A stretch of DNA of 36,761 nt from positions 1 through 36,761 of the forward strand of contig CAMZEI010000003.1 of the NCBI GenBank assembly GCA_947305815.1. Direction: 5' to 3'. Positions 1-8,457 of the stretch are shown piece after piece; position 1 is the first letter of the stretch; the number at the start of each line of letters is the position of its first letter. A model generated the notes under the pieces. It ran no database searches. It saw only the letters and a list, made by a program, of their open reading frames with translations, and was not told the DNA's origin. A program made the translations under genes and the position numbers. Origin of the DNA: an uncultured Bacteroidales bacterium (GTDB taxonomy: Bacteria > Bacteroidota > Bacteroidia > Bacteroidales > UBA932).

Positions 1-1300
1 GCAGGAGGTCCTCAGGGACGAACTGCTTCTCGACCACGAGGCGGAACATGTATTCATTGAACCACTCGTCCGTCATGATGATGTTGCCCTTGTAGCCTGA
101 CTTGGCTCCCCAGCTGTTCTCTACCATCCATTTCTGAGGGATGCCGTCCTTGAGATCGACGGCGATTAGCGTCATGGCGTGCGAAGAGCCGCTGGCGTGG
201 GTTGCAACCCTCTGGCGCTTGTCCATCGTGAACTCGACACCCAGCAGTGCGCCGTAGTCGAAGTTGCGCAGGTCCGCGACTCCGTTGCTGCGGTTGAGGA
301 ACTTGCCCACGTCGCAGGAGAAGTACATGGCCTTGTCGGCCTTGATGGACGCTATGGCCATCTCCTTGATGCGCTCTATGGGGAGGTTGAGGTAGAGCCA
401 GTTGTGACCGTCGTACAGATGGCGGTCCCACTCTATCTCATAGACCTTGCCGTATTCGCGGCAGGGATCGTTCATAAGCATCACATAACCGTCCTGCAGG
501 TCGTAGCCGAGCAGCTCTGCGTAGTACTCCTGCGGGGTGTAGGTTTTGCCCTTCCACTCGAACTCCGTGGGAGGAGTGCCGAGGCACAGACACAGTATGC
601 GGTAGATCTCGCAGAGCATCTCGGTCTTGCGGTTCTGCAGCCAGGCGGGTATCTTGGATTTCTTGACCCCTGCGGGATTCTCGCGGAGCTCCAGTCCGTA
701 TTGACGGAGCAGGGTCTTCATCTGGGTGGCGTACTGCGAGGTACTGTTAGCAATCATGCTCTCGGTCATGACTTCGGCGGGCACAAGGCCGTATTTGGTC
801 ACGAGGTCGGCGACTCCGGTGAAAGTGCCGCCGTCACCTATGGGGTGGCTGAACAGCCAGTCCACCTCGCGGTCCTCGATGGACTTGTCGCGGGTGTCGA
901 TGACCGCCTGCAGGAACATGTTGGACTTCTCCAGCTGGTCCCAGAAGAAGCAATATGCCTGAGAGAACTGGAAGTCACCCAGGTCATGCCTGGTGATTGC
1001 TGCGGCCCTCAGGACATTGAGCCCGGTGAACAGCCAGCAGCGGCCGCTTTGCTTCTGGTCCGTAATGCCTTTGGTCTTCACCTTGTCGGAGAAGTGGGTG
1101 TCAATCATTGCTGCATTGTCAGCGTTGGCAGAGAGCACGTTGATTGAAGCTGCGTTGAGGGCATTGCGTATGGCCTTGTCGGAAGCCGTCGGGGTGTAGC
1201 TGCCGCGTATGCGGCCGAGCATCTCGGGGGAGATTCCTCCCTGGGCAAACGCGCTTGCGCTGAGCATGATGCCAAGGGCTAGAAGCAAAGTCTTTTTCAT
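1..1300 (-). CDS. pepC: Secreted aminopeptidase C / bleomycin hydrolase (C1B cysteine peptidase), 3' end cut by window
   Basis: Reading from the ATG at 1300 gives an N-terminal signal peptide (MKKTLLLALGIMLSASAFA, then QGG), so the product is probably exported to the periplasm. The papain-like catalytic set of the bleomycin hydrolase family is visible: Cys88 in QSGRCWLF, the His in SSHAMTLIAVDL and the Asn in VENSWG. About 433 codons are present without a stop; the family is around 450 residues, so only a short C-terminus is missing. It starts 9 bp after the alr stop and is the last visible gene of the long minus-strand run. Family members trim N-terminal residues from peptides. Cytosolic PepC has no signal peptide, but exported forms are common in Bacteroidota. 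The family is well supported; the exact substrate is inferred. Confidence 0.9.
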   Translation of the reverse strand, partial: MKKTLLLALGIMLSASAFAQGGISPEMLGRIRGSYTPTASDKAIRNALNAASINVLSANADNAAMIDTHFSDKVKTKGITDQKQSGRCWLFTGLNVLRAAAITRHDLGDFQFSQAYCFFWDQLEKSNMFLQAVIDTRDKSIEDREVDWLFSHPIGDGGTFTGVADLVTKYGLVPAEVMTESMIANSTSQYATQMKTLLRQYGLELRENPAGVKKSKIPAWLQNRKTEMLCEIYRILCLCLGTPPTEFEWKGKTYTPQEYYAELLGYDLQDGYVMLMNDPCREYGKVYEIEWDRHLYDGHNWLYLNLPIERIKEMAIASIKADKAMYFSCDVGKFLNRSNGVADLRNFDYGALLGVEFTMDKRQRVATHASGSSHAMTLIAVDLKDGIPQKWMVENSWGAKSGYKGNIIMTDEWFNEYMFRLVVEKQFVPEDLL

Positions 1301-1309
1301 ATTGCTGTG

Positions 1310-2419
1310 TTATTTAATGACTATCCTTTCGATGCGTCGGGGCACCGAAGTGAGTATTTCGTAGGGTATGGTACCGAGTATCCCGGCGATTTCCTCGACG
1401 CGGGGGTCCTCTCCAAATATGGTCACCGTGTCACCCACCGCTGCATCCACTCCGCTGATGTCTATCATGCACATGTCCATGCAGATGTTGCCGACCGTGG
1501 GGACTCTCTTGCCGCCAAGGCTGAACGAAGCAGCTCCGCATCCCAGATGCCTGTTGATGCCGTCAGCGTATCCCACAGGGATGGTGGCAATCCTGAGGCC
1601 TCCCTCGGGGATAAGCCCGCGGCGTCCGTAGCCTATTGTGCCGTCGCCTGGCTGCAATTCCTTTATCTGGAGTATCTTAACCTTAAGCGAAGCGACCGGG
1701 GAGAGTTTCACTCCGGGCAGAGCGCTGATGCCGTACATGCCTATGCCGACGCGTACCATATCCATCTGGTACTGAGGGAAGCGCTCAACTCCGGCGGAAT
1801 TCAGCAGGTGCCTCATGGGAGCATAACCGAGGGCGGCTTCAATCCTGTTCGCCATGGCTATGAACTCCTTGGCCTGACCTGTGGTGAAAGTGTCCTGCGA
1901 AGGGTCTTCTGCCGCGGCGAGGTGCGAATATACTGACTTGACCTTCACTTCGGGGTGCTCCGCGAGGAAGTCCAGCAGGGCAGGCAGTTCCGATCCCACG
2001 AAGCCGAGGCGGTGCATACCCGTATCGAGCTTGAGGTGTATGGGATAGCCGCTGCGGCCGCTGGCTCTGAGTACCGAGCAGAGGGCTTCGAGGGCATAGA
2101 GGTTGGGTATTCCGGGCTCGAGCCTGGCGTCCGTTATCTCCTCGAAGAAGTCCGTGCCGCAAGTAAGCACCATGATGGGCAGCGATATGCCGGCGGCGCG
2201 CAGCTCCAGACCCTCGACAGGCAGGGCTACCGCCAGATAGTCGGCCCCGAACGACTGCATCATCGAAGCGAACTCCACGGCTCCGTGCCCGTAGGCGTTG
2301 GCCTTGACGAGCACCAGCATACGGGTGTCTTCCCGCAGCAGACCCCGGAAGTAATCATAGTTGCTCCGGCATCCTCTGAGGTCGAGCTCGAGTCTTGAGA
2401 AGTCATTCTGTCCCGGCAT
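1310..2419 (-). CDS. alr: Alanine racemase
   Basis: This PLP enzyme interconverts L- and D-alanine for peptidoglycan synthesis in the cytoplasm. The N-terminal TIM-barrel motif VKANAYGHG holds the PLP lysine (Lys39 from the chosen start), and the second catalytic residue, Tyr264, lies in TIGYGRRG. Further family motifs are LDTGMHRLGF (about 131-140) and GNICMDMCMIDI (about 310-320). At 369 residues it is the normal length for a stand-alone enzyme; many Bacteroidota fuse Alr to MurF, and this one is not fused. I chose the ATG at 2419, giving MPGQNDF. A TTG three codons upstream (2428) is open but less likely. It follows the addA-like stop by 11 bp. Confidence 0.95.
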   Translation of the reverse strand: MPGQNDFSRLELDLRGCRSNYDYFRGLLREDTRMLVLVKANAYGHGAVEFASMMQSFGADYLAVALPVEGLELRAAGISLPIMVLTCGTDFFEEITDARLEPGIPNLYALEALCSVLRASGRSGYPIHLKLDTGMHRLGFVGSELPALLDFLAEHPEVKVKSVYSHLAAAEDPSQDTFTTGQAKEFIAMANRIEAALGYAPMRHLLNSAGVERFPQYQMDMVRVGIGMYGISALPGVKLSPVASLKVKILQIKELQPGDGTIGYGRRGLIPEGGLRIATIPVGYADGINRHLGCGAASFSLGGKRVPTVGNICMDMCMIDISGVDAAVGDTVTIFGEDPRVEEIAGILGTIPYEILTSVPRRIERIVIK

Positions 2420-2430
2420 AGAGTGCAAAA

Positions 2431-5181
2431 TTAATCATTTCCGCTGAATTCGACGAGTTCGTCGGTCCTTACGAACCACAGCGCACCTCGCACATCCTTA
2501 TAGCCCATCTGCCTGTACAGCTTCATATATCGCTGTACCTGAGCCTTGTAGCCGGGATGCATGTCTCCGAATTTGTAGTCTATCACAGTCACACGGTCTC
2601 CGTCTATGACGACATGGTCGGGACGGTATTCATTCCCGTAGCTGTCGATTATCGTGACTTCGTTGTAGCAGCGCCCGGTGAAGAACTCCGGATGCGCGGC
2701 TATCCTGCCAGCCAGCAGGCTCCTTGCCTCCTCTGCTCCGTCGCCGGAGATGGCTCCCGATGCGACTGCCTTTGCCACGGCTGCATCCAGGCTGTCCGGC
2801 CCCGTGACATCCTCAAGTATGCCGTGCAGGGCTATGCCAGCCAGCCTCGGCGATGCTTCTACTCCGCAGACTCCGTCTTCGCCGAAATAGTCGGACGCAT
2901 CTGAGGAAGGCTTCAGCCTGTTTCCCATTGCGATTGACCTGAACTCGGAGCGCAGCTCCAGCATCTCTGCGCTCTCCTTGCGCTCCATGCGGCTGAAGTC
3001 GTAGGGCTCGCCGTACACATATTCGTCCATGCCGCCCACATAGTGGTAGAGCAGCTCCGCGAAGTTGCCGTAATGGGGATTCTTGCCTACGCTGTCGCGA
3101 CATTTCTTGCTCGGCTCTGCGGCTATCACATGCAGGCTCTTGCACGCTCTGGTGAAGGCTACGTAGAAGAGGTTGATGCTATCCACCAGCTGCTTGCGCT
3201 TCTCATCCTGCAGGTAGGGGCCGAACTCCGTGAGCTCGGTGTCATTCGTGAGGTTTATGGGGAAGATGCCGTCGTACAAGCCGCTGCGGCACCATTTAAA
3301 GTCGTTCCTGTACAGCTTGACCTTATTGGCAAAGGGGAAGATGAGGTGCTCGAACTCCAGTCCCTTGGACTTGTGGATGGTGAGTATGCGCACCGCATCC
3401 CCGCCCTGAGGCGAACCTATTGAGGGGTCGCTCTCGTCCCAATGCTTAAGGAACCCGCGCAGGTCGTTGCCGTAGGTGTCGGTCCAGGTCTGCACATTGT
3501 CCAGGAAAGCCTGTATGTAGAGGGATTCGCCTTCGGTCTCGCCGGGTCTGGACTCGCGCAGCCGCCTCAGCAGCTCATGGCACAGGTCCACCAGCGAATG
3601 ATAGCTTGCAGGCAGCTCCACTCCCAGGTCTCGGGACAGGAAGCCGCTGAGCAAGTTGTCGGGATTGTCCACGCAGCTAAGCAGCGAAGCGAGACGGCGG
3701 ACTGTAATGGAGGATTTCAGGAGCAGCGAATCGTCTGAAACGACAGCTATGCCTTCGGCTATAAGCCGGGACGCGACTGCTGCCCCGTCAGTGTTGGTGC
3801 GGGTAATCACCGCTATGTCCGAGAGTTGAGCTCCGGCGGCGACGGCATCGCGTACCGATTCCACGACGGCATCCAGCTGGTCATCCCGGAAACTAACCCT
3901 GACATAACCTCTCTGAGGGTCTCTGGTCCTGGGGGTCTGCGCCACATCGGCGTAAATATCCTCCACGTCTATCTCGACGGCCGCGTAAGCGAAGAAGCTG
4001 TTGTTGAAATCTATTATGGCCGGTTGGCTGCGCCAGTTGTTGTCCAGTACCTCTACGTCTGCGCTCGGGAATTCTTCCTCAACTTTACGGGCAAGCAGCG
4101 ACCAGTCCGAATCCCTCCAGCGGTAAATGCTCTGCTTGACATCGCCAACCACCAGACTGTCGCCACCTGAGGCTTCGCTTTCGCGCAGCAGAGGCAGGAA
4201 ATTCTCCCACTGTATGCGCGAAGTGTCCTGGAATTCGTCCAGCAGGAAGTGCCTGTAGCGCACACCGGTCTTCTCATAGACAAACGGGGCGTCGCTGCCG
4301 TCGATTATGTCGCGAAGTATGAGGTTCGACTCATCCAGGCACATTATGTTCTTCTCCGCGAGCAGCGCATCGAATTCGCGGTAGAAGTCCTCCGCAACTC
4401 CGAGGCTGAACACTGCCTTGTGCACTGCCAGCGCGGTGAGGTAATTCGTGTAATGCTCTTCGAAAAGTTCGGCCAGCTCCTTCGAAGCGGCAAGCGCCTT
4501 CTTGCTCGGCATCTTGACCTTTTCGCCCGGCTCGAACTGCACTCCGAGATTGTCAGCCTTAGCCTCGAAGGACCGGATTATGCGCCAGCACTCCACACCA
4601 GTCTCCCAAAGCTTCTTCCTCGTGAGTCCGTCGGTCTCAGCGACGCCGGCCTGTTCGCACATCTGCCTGTGGTCCTGGTTCTTGAGCAGCTTGCCCATGT
4701 CGTGCAGACGATCCTCTATTTTGGGACGGCCTCCGGTTTCGAGGCTCCTTGTGATATCGGCTCTCAGCCATCCAAGCATGTCGGTGCTTTCCTCGGTCAG
4801 CGAGTCCAGGATTCTGTCCATGGCTTCGTTGATGAGGGCTTCCCGTTCCAGCTCGATCTGGTAATCGGCCATCTGGCCTATTTCGCGTGCGAACGCCTTG
4901 AGGGCGGTCTGGAAGAACTTGTCTATGGTGCTGACCGCAAAAGCTCCGTAGTCATGCAGGATGTCGATGAGTATTTCGCGGGCACGCGGATTCTTATCAG
5001 ACATCGCCGCCAGCTCTTTCAGTATGCGGCTCTTCATCTCGGCGGTAGCCTTGTTGGTGAAGGTTACCGCGAGTATGTGACGGTACTCCCGGGGGTCTTC
5101 GCTGTTTAGAAGCAGCTTAATATATGTGTGCGCGAGCCTGTAGGTCTTTCCCGAACCCGCGGATGCCTTGAGTATATTCAT
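2431..5181 (-). CDS. addA: AddA/RecB-like UvrD-family helicase-nuclease
   Basis: This is the helicase-nuclease subunit for resection of double-strand breaks. Superfamily 1 helicase motifs appear in order: Walker A ASAGSGKT (6-13), motif II LLDEFQDT (313-320), motif III VVGDVKQSIYRWR (about 344-356), motif IV NNWRS (381-385), motif V TIHKSKGLEF (601-610) and motif VI LFYVAFTRA (671-679). The C-terminus carries a PD-(D/E)XK nuclease: RPDHVV followed by IDYKFG with Asp868 and Lys870. At 916 residues it is shorter than Firmicutes AddA but typical for Bacteroidota. Its ATG overlaps the stop of the addB-like gene by 4 bp, so the two subunits are translationally coupled. The pairing with an iron-sulfur AddB-like protein favours AddAB over RecBCD; the symbol is by analogy. 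Confidence 0.9.
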   Translation of the reverse strand: MNILKASAGSGKTYRLAHTYIKLLLNSEDPREYRHILAVTFTNKATAEMKSRILKELAAMSDKNPRAREILIDILHDYGAFAVSTIDKFFQTALKAFAREIGQMADYQIELEREALINEAMDRILDSLTEESTDMLGWLRADITRSLETGGRPKIEDRLHDMGKLLKNQDHRQMCEQAGVAETDGLTRKKLWETGVECWRIIRSFEAKADNLGVQFEPGEKVKMPSKKALAASKELAELFEEHYTNYLTALAVHKAVFSLGVAEDFYREFDALLAEKNIMCLDESNLILRDIIDGSDAPFVYEKTGVRYRHFLLDEFQDTSRIQWENFLPLLRESEASGGDSLVVGDVKQSIYRWRDSDWSLLARKVEEEFPSADVEVLDNNWRSQPAIIDFNNSFFAYAAVEIDVEDIYADVAQTPRTRDPQRGYVRVSFRDDQLDAVVESVRDAVAAGAQLSDIAVITRTNTDGAAVASRLIAEGIAVVSDDSLLLKSSITVRRLASLLSCVDNPDNLLSGFLSRDLGVELPASYHSLVDLCHELLRRLRESRPGETEGESLYIQAFLDNVQTWTDTYGNDLRGFLKHWDESDPSIGSPQGGDAVRILTIHKSKGLEFEHLIFPFANKVKLYRNDFKWCRSGLYDGIFPINLTNDTELTEFGPYLQDEKRKQLVDSINLFYVAFTRACKSLHVIAAEPSKKCRDSVGKNPHYGNFAELLYHYVGGMDEYVYGEPYDFSRMERKESAEMLELRSEFRSIAMGNRLKPSSDASDYFGEDGVCGVEASPRLAGIALHGILEDVTGPDSLDAAVAKAVASGAISGDGAEEARSLLAGRIAAHPEFFTGRCYNEVTIIDSYGNEYRPDHVVIDGDRVTVIDYKFGDMHPGYKAQVQRYMKLYRQMGYKDVRGALWFVRTDELVEFSGND

Positions 5182-7985
5182 CGTCCGCAGATTTTTTTGA
5201 AGTCACACCATTTGCACGATTCCCTGTCCTCCGTGCAGCGGAAGGGTTTCTCGGGGTCGCATATAGTATCCAGGAGCTCCTTGAGGCGTGGTGCCATGAG
5301 GCGGGAGAACTTCGCGCACGCAGGGGCGCTCAGGATACCGTCGGTAAAGAGTCTGGCTGTCTGGTAGATAGCATTGAGAGTTTGCCTGCCCTTAGTCTCG
5401 GCTGTGCAGAGCAGACCGTATATCCACATCTGCAGGGCTATCTTGGGGCGTTTGGTGCTGTCGTCTCCGAATATGGCGTCCACCACCGCCTCAGCATTGC
5501 CGTCTTCGATAAAGATGTCTTCGTCGCTTACGTGTCCTGTCTTGTAGTCCACTATCCTCACCTGCCCCTCATGCAGGCTGTCCAGACGGTCTATAGTGCC
5601 CTTCAGCTTATAACCTTCGAAGTCGCAGCGCTTCGTGCGCTCCAGATCGATTATGCTGAAAGCGTTGCTCTTCTCGCTGTGGAGCAGGTTCATATCCCGT
5701 TCGAGCACCTTGCGCACATAGCGGCAGAGAATATCCTCCGTAATTATATTGCGTCCCTTCAGCTCTATGCTTCCGAGGCTCTCGAGTATGCCTGCGCGGA
5801 CCATGTCCCGTATGGCGCTGTCGTCCTCCAGTATGCTGCGCAGGTACTCCGCATCCACGCGCCCGCCGGCCTTCTCGTAGATGGACTTCATCACGTCGTG
5901 GAATACGCTTCCCGTCATGCCAGCATCCAGGTCATCCACGGCTTCGTTCTCCTCCCTGAGCCCCTGTACCACTTCGTAGTAGAACTTCACCGGGCACTGC
6001 AGGTAGGATTGCAGGCGAGAGGGGGAGTATTCGTAGGAGCGCAGCAGCTCTATGTCCTCCGGGGTCTTGGCTATATCCGGCAGGATCTCGGGCTCGCGCG
6101 GCGCAGCACCTGCCACATAATGCTTGACATCCACTCCGAAATGCAGCTCCATCTGGCTTATGTAGCGGCTGGGCTCTCCCGAGCGGGAAATCTCCGTGCG
6201 CGAATCATAGAGCATCCACAGCTGGCGGCATCTCTGGATGCTGCGGTAGAAATAGTATGCCCAGACGGCATCCTGATGCTCGTAGGTGGGCAGCCCGAAG
6301 CCGCGGCGCAGCTCCGCTGGGATAAACGAGGCGGCTACATTCCTGCGGGGGAATATGCCTTCGTTGCAGCCAAGTATTATCAGGTTCTCGAAGTCGAGGG
6401 CGCGAGTCTCCAGCGGGCCCATTATCTGCAGGCCCCGGACCGGTTCGCCCTTGAACGGCACCGATGCTCCACCGACGAGTCCGCCCAGCAGTTTGAAATA
6501 TGTAGCCGGCTTAATCTCCAGCCGATGCGACTGCAGGCGGCCTATGGCCAGATGGAAGTCCCTTGCGAAATCCAGCTCCAGGGACATGTCTTCCTTCTCT
6601 TTGAGCAGGGGAGCGAGGGTCTCGATAATGCGCTTCTGGTAGTCCTCTATTGCGGCTATCTGTCCGGCATCGGCTTCCCCGGGCTTATCTGCCACGGGGG
6701 TGAATACGGTCTCCAGCAGAGGATCTCCCTTGAAAAGATCCTGTGCGACATAGTAGCGGGCCTGCTTAGCTATGTCCGCTACAGCCGCAAGGCCGGTCTC
6801 GGAGAGGCAGGATTTCAGAAGACCCGACGACAACACTTCGCTGACTGCCTTATGGTAGAAGAACTTGGTGCCGTCCTTGTCGCGCACGTTCTGCTGCAGG
6901 CGCGAGATGGCGTTCATCAGAGTCCAGAGGCCGGATGCCGACATGGGATAGCCCATGGTGACATTGACATTCTCTATTTCCTCCGGTATGGAGTTGAGTA
7001 CGCCCATCAGGGCCTTCTCATCCGGGAGTACGATTGCGGTGCGTATGTCTGTATGCTCCAGGCGCGAGAGTATCTCGGGTATGAGGCTGGCCTGCCCGGC
7101 TGCGGAAGGGACGCTCACTGCGTGTACCTCGGGGATGCCTACATCGGAGGTATCGAGCGCAAAGGCCTGGGGGAAATCGCGCACATTGCTGTCCATGAAC
7201 ATGCTGGCGCGCCCCCTGGGATTGCGTATCATGTCGCTGCAGTAGTCCCAGCAGAACTCGGCTATCCCGGCGTCGCGCATACGGCGCATCAGGCGCCTTT
7301 CGCATTCGTTGAGGGCGTTGAGTCCCACGAAGACGAAGCCTTCCGTCTCAGGGAATCCGGCCGAAGTGATATCCACTGCGCTGTCCGTGGAGAGCCTCTC
7401 GGCGGTGTCGCGGTATGCCATGCCGTCGTAGCTGAGACCTTCGGCGCTCAGTGTCTGCCGGAAGCTCCTGTACAGGGGGAGCATCAGGTCCCATATGGAG
7501 AGGAACTTCTCCTTGTAGCGGCCGGGTGTCTTGAAATTGCCTAGGAACCTTTCGAGAGCCTCTTTCTGCACCGGGTCCAGATAGTCGAAACTGTCCTGCA
7601 GGCGGCGGTAGTCGGAGACGTTGGTGAATATGTGCGAGGGGTCCACGAGGTACTTGTCCACATCGTCGAAGTCGCTCAGGATCACCCCGCCCCAGTATAT
7701 GAACTCGTCAAGGCTCTCAGCCTTGGGATTGAGGGCCTTGTAGCAGTCGTAAAGCCTCAGCAGCAGGTGTATCCTCTCTGCTGATGCCTTACCTGACAGT
7801 GTGTGGACGAACTCGTCCTGGGTAATCAGACGGGGCAGTATCACGGGGATGCCTTTCTGCCTTGCGATGGCTCCCAGTTCTTTGCGGAAAAACGCAACCG
7901 CACGTCTGTTGGGGAATATAAAGACCTTGCTCCCGATACCGCCGGCATCGAAATAATGACGTGCTACCTGTCCCAGAAACGTCAT
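5178..7985 (-). CDS. addB: AddB-like PD-(D/E)XK nuclease with iron-sulfur cluster motif
   Basis: This is the second subunit of the AddAB-type helicase-nuclease. The N-terminus (FIFPNRRAVAFFRKEL, about 22-37) matches AddB, with no intact Walker A. The C-terminal nuclease has FHDVM (about 695-699), then GTIDRLD and VDYKTG with the catalytic Asp and Lys. Cys664 in LQCPVKFYY and C924-x2-C927-x5-C933 at the very end reproduce the spacing of the four 4Fe-4S ligands known from AddB. Length is 935 residues. The stop overlaps the start of the addA-like gene, and the start lies 13 bp after the LolA-like stop. Both subunits retain nuclease motifs, as expected for a two-nuclease AddAB machine. Confidence 0.88.
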   Translation of the reverse strand: MTFLGQVARHYFDAGGIGSKVFIFPNRRAVAFFRKELGAIARQKGIPVILPRLITQDEFVHTLSGKASAERIHLLLRLYDCYKALNPKAESLDEFIYWGGVILSDFDDVDKYLVDPSHIFTNVSDYRRLQDSFDYLDPVQKEALERFLGNFKTPGRYKEKFLSIWDLMLPLYRSFRQTLSAEGLSYDGMAYRDTAERLSTDSAVDITSAGFPETEGFVFVGLNALNECERRLMRRMRDAGIAEFCWDYCSDMIRNPRGRASMFMDSNVRDFPQAFALDTSDVGIPEVHAVSVPSAAGQASLIPEILSRLEHTDIRTAIVLPDEKALMGVLNSIPEEIENVNVTMGYPMSASGLWTLMNAISRLQQNVRDKDGTKFFYHKAVSEVLSSGLLKSCLSETGLAAVADIAKQARYYVAQDLFKGDPLLETVFTPVADKPGEADAGQIAAIEDYQKRIIETLAPLLKEKEDMSLELDFARDFHLAIGRLQSHRLEIKPATYFKLLGGLVGGASVPFKGEPVRGLQIMGPLETRALDFENLIILGCNEGIFPRRNVAASFIPAELRRGFGLPTYEHQDAVWAYYFYRSIQRCRQLWMLYDSRTEISRSGEPSRYISQMELHFGVDVKHYVAGAAPREPEILPDIAKTPEDIELLRSYEYSPSRLQSYLQCPVKFYYEVVQGLREENEAVDDLDAGMTGSVFHDVMKSIYEKAGGRVDAEYLRSILEDDSAIRDMVRAGILESLGSIELKGRNIITEDILCRYVRKVLERDMNLLHSEKSNAFSIIDLERTKRCDFEGYKLKGTIDRLDSLHEGQVRIVDYKTGHVSDEDIFIEDGNAEAVVDAIFGDDSTKRPKIALQMWIYGLLCTAETKGRQTLNAIYQTARLFTDGILSAPACAKFSRLMAPRLKELLDTICDPEKPFRCTEDRESCKWCDFKKICGR

Positions 7986-7998
7986 GGCCGGTGGGATA

Positions 7999-8457
7999 TT
8001 AGCGCAGATCTACAATGGTCCAGTCTTCTCCAAGACCGGTGGTGTCAAAGCGAAAAGCCCCGTCGTCTTCGGAAGCCGGAGTGAAAGTAACGTCCATAAG
8101 GTTGAGATTGCTCACCGAGCCGAGCCATCCGGCAGGGTCAGTGAGGAACTCCTTCACGCCGACTGCGTTCTCTATGTAGATTTCCCTGCACTCATCGTCT
8201 ACAGTCCAGCGGGACTGACCGTCGCAGTAGATGGCCAGGCCTGCGCCGCTCGCGAAATAGCAGTTGTGCTGGGCGAGTATGGTGCCTTCGAGAGTGATGT
8301 CCACGCCGTCAGGTCCGGCAATGGTGCAGGAATAGTGCAGCGAGACCCTCTCGTCGCCAAGCCTTGACAGTATCCCTTCGACCTCCTCTCTGTCCTGAGC
8401 TGCAAGCATCACGGACGACAGGATGGCAATTGCGATTATTGAGAGCAGTCTTCTCAT
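7999..8457 (-). CDS. LolA-like outer-membrane lipoprotein chaperone (short)
   Basis: A 152-residue exported protein with signal peptide MRRLLSIIAIAILSSVMLA followed by AQDREEVE. The rest looks like one half of a LolA/LolB beta fold: alternating strands including LEGTILAQHNCYFASG and a YCDGQSRWTVDD segment that resembles the 'DG-x-x-W' strand of LolA. Bacteroidota commonly have a LolA-like putative chaperone directly after ftsK, and here the genes overlap by 4 bp, which supports the call. The family is usually nearer 200 residues, so this is a short version. Its presumed role is to carry lipoproteins across the periplasm. The assignment rests on synteny and weak motifs, so it is moderate. Confidence 0.7.
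   Translation of the reverse strand: MRRLLSIIAIAILSSVMLAAQDREEVEGILSRLGDERVSLHYSCTIAGPDGVDITLEGTILAQHNCYFASGAGLAIYCDGQSRWTVDDECREIYIENAVGVKEFLTDPAGWLGSVSNLNLMDVTFTPASEDDGAFRFDTTGLGEDWTIVDLR

Noticed and set aside
2426-2428. TTG start for alr
   Set aside because: It adds only MHS before a good ATG, and the ATG at 2419 gives a normal N-terminus.
5382-7544. A 720-codon open frame on the plus strand
   Set aside because: It is exactly antisense to the addB-like gene, which has recognisable nuclease and iron-sulfur motifs. The frame is open because of the high GC and codon phase, and its translation has no recognisable motif.
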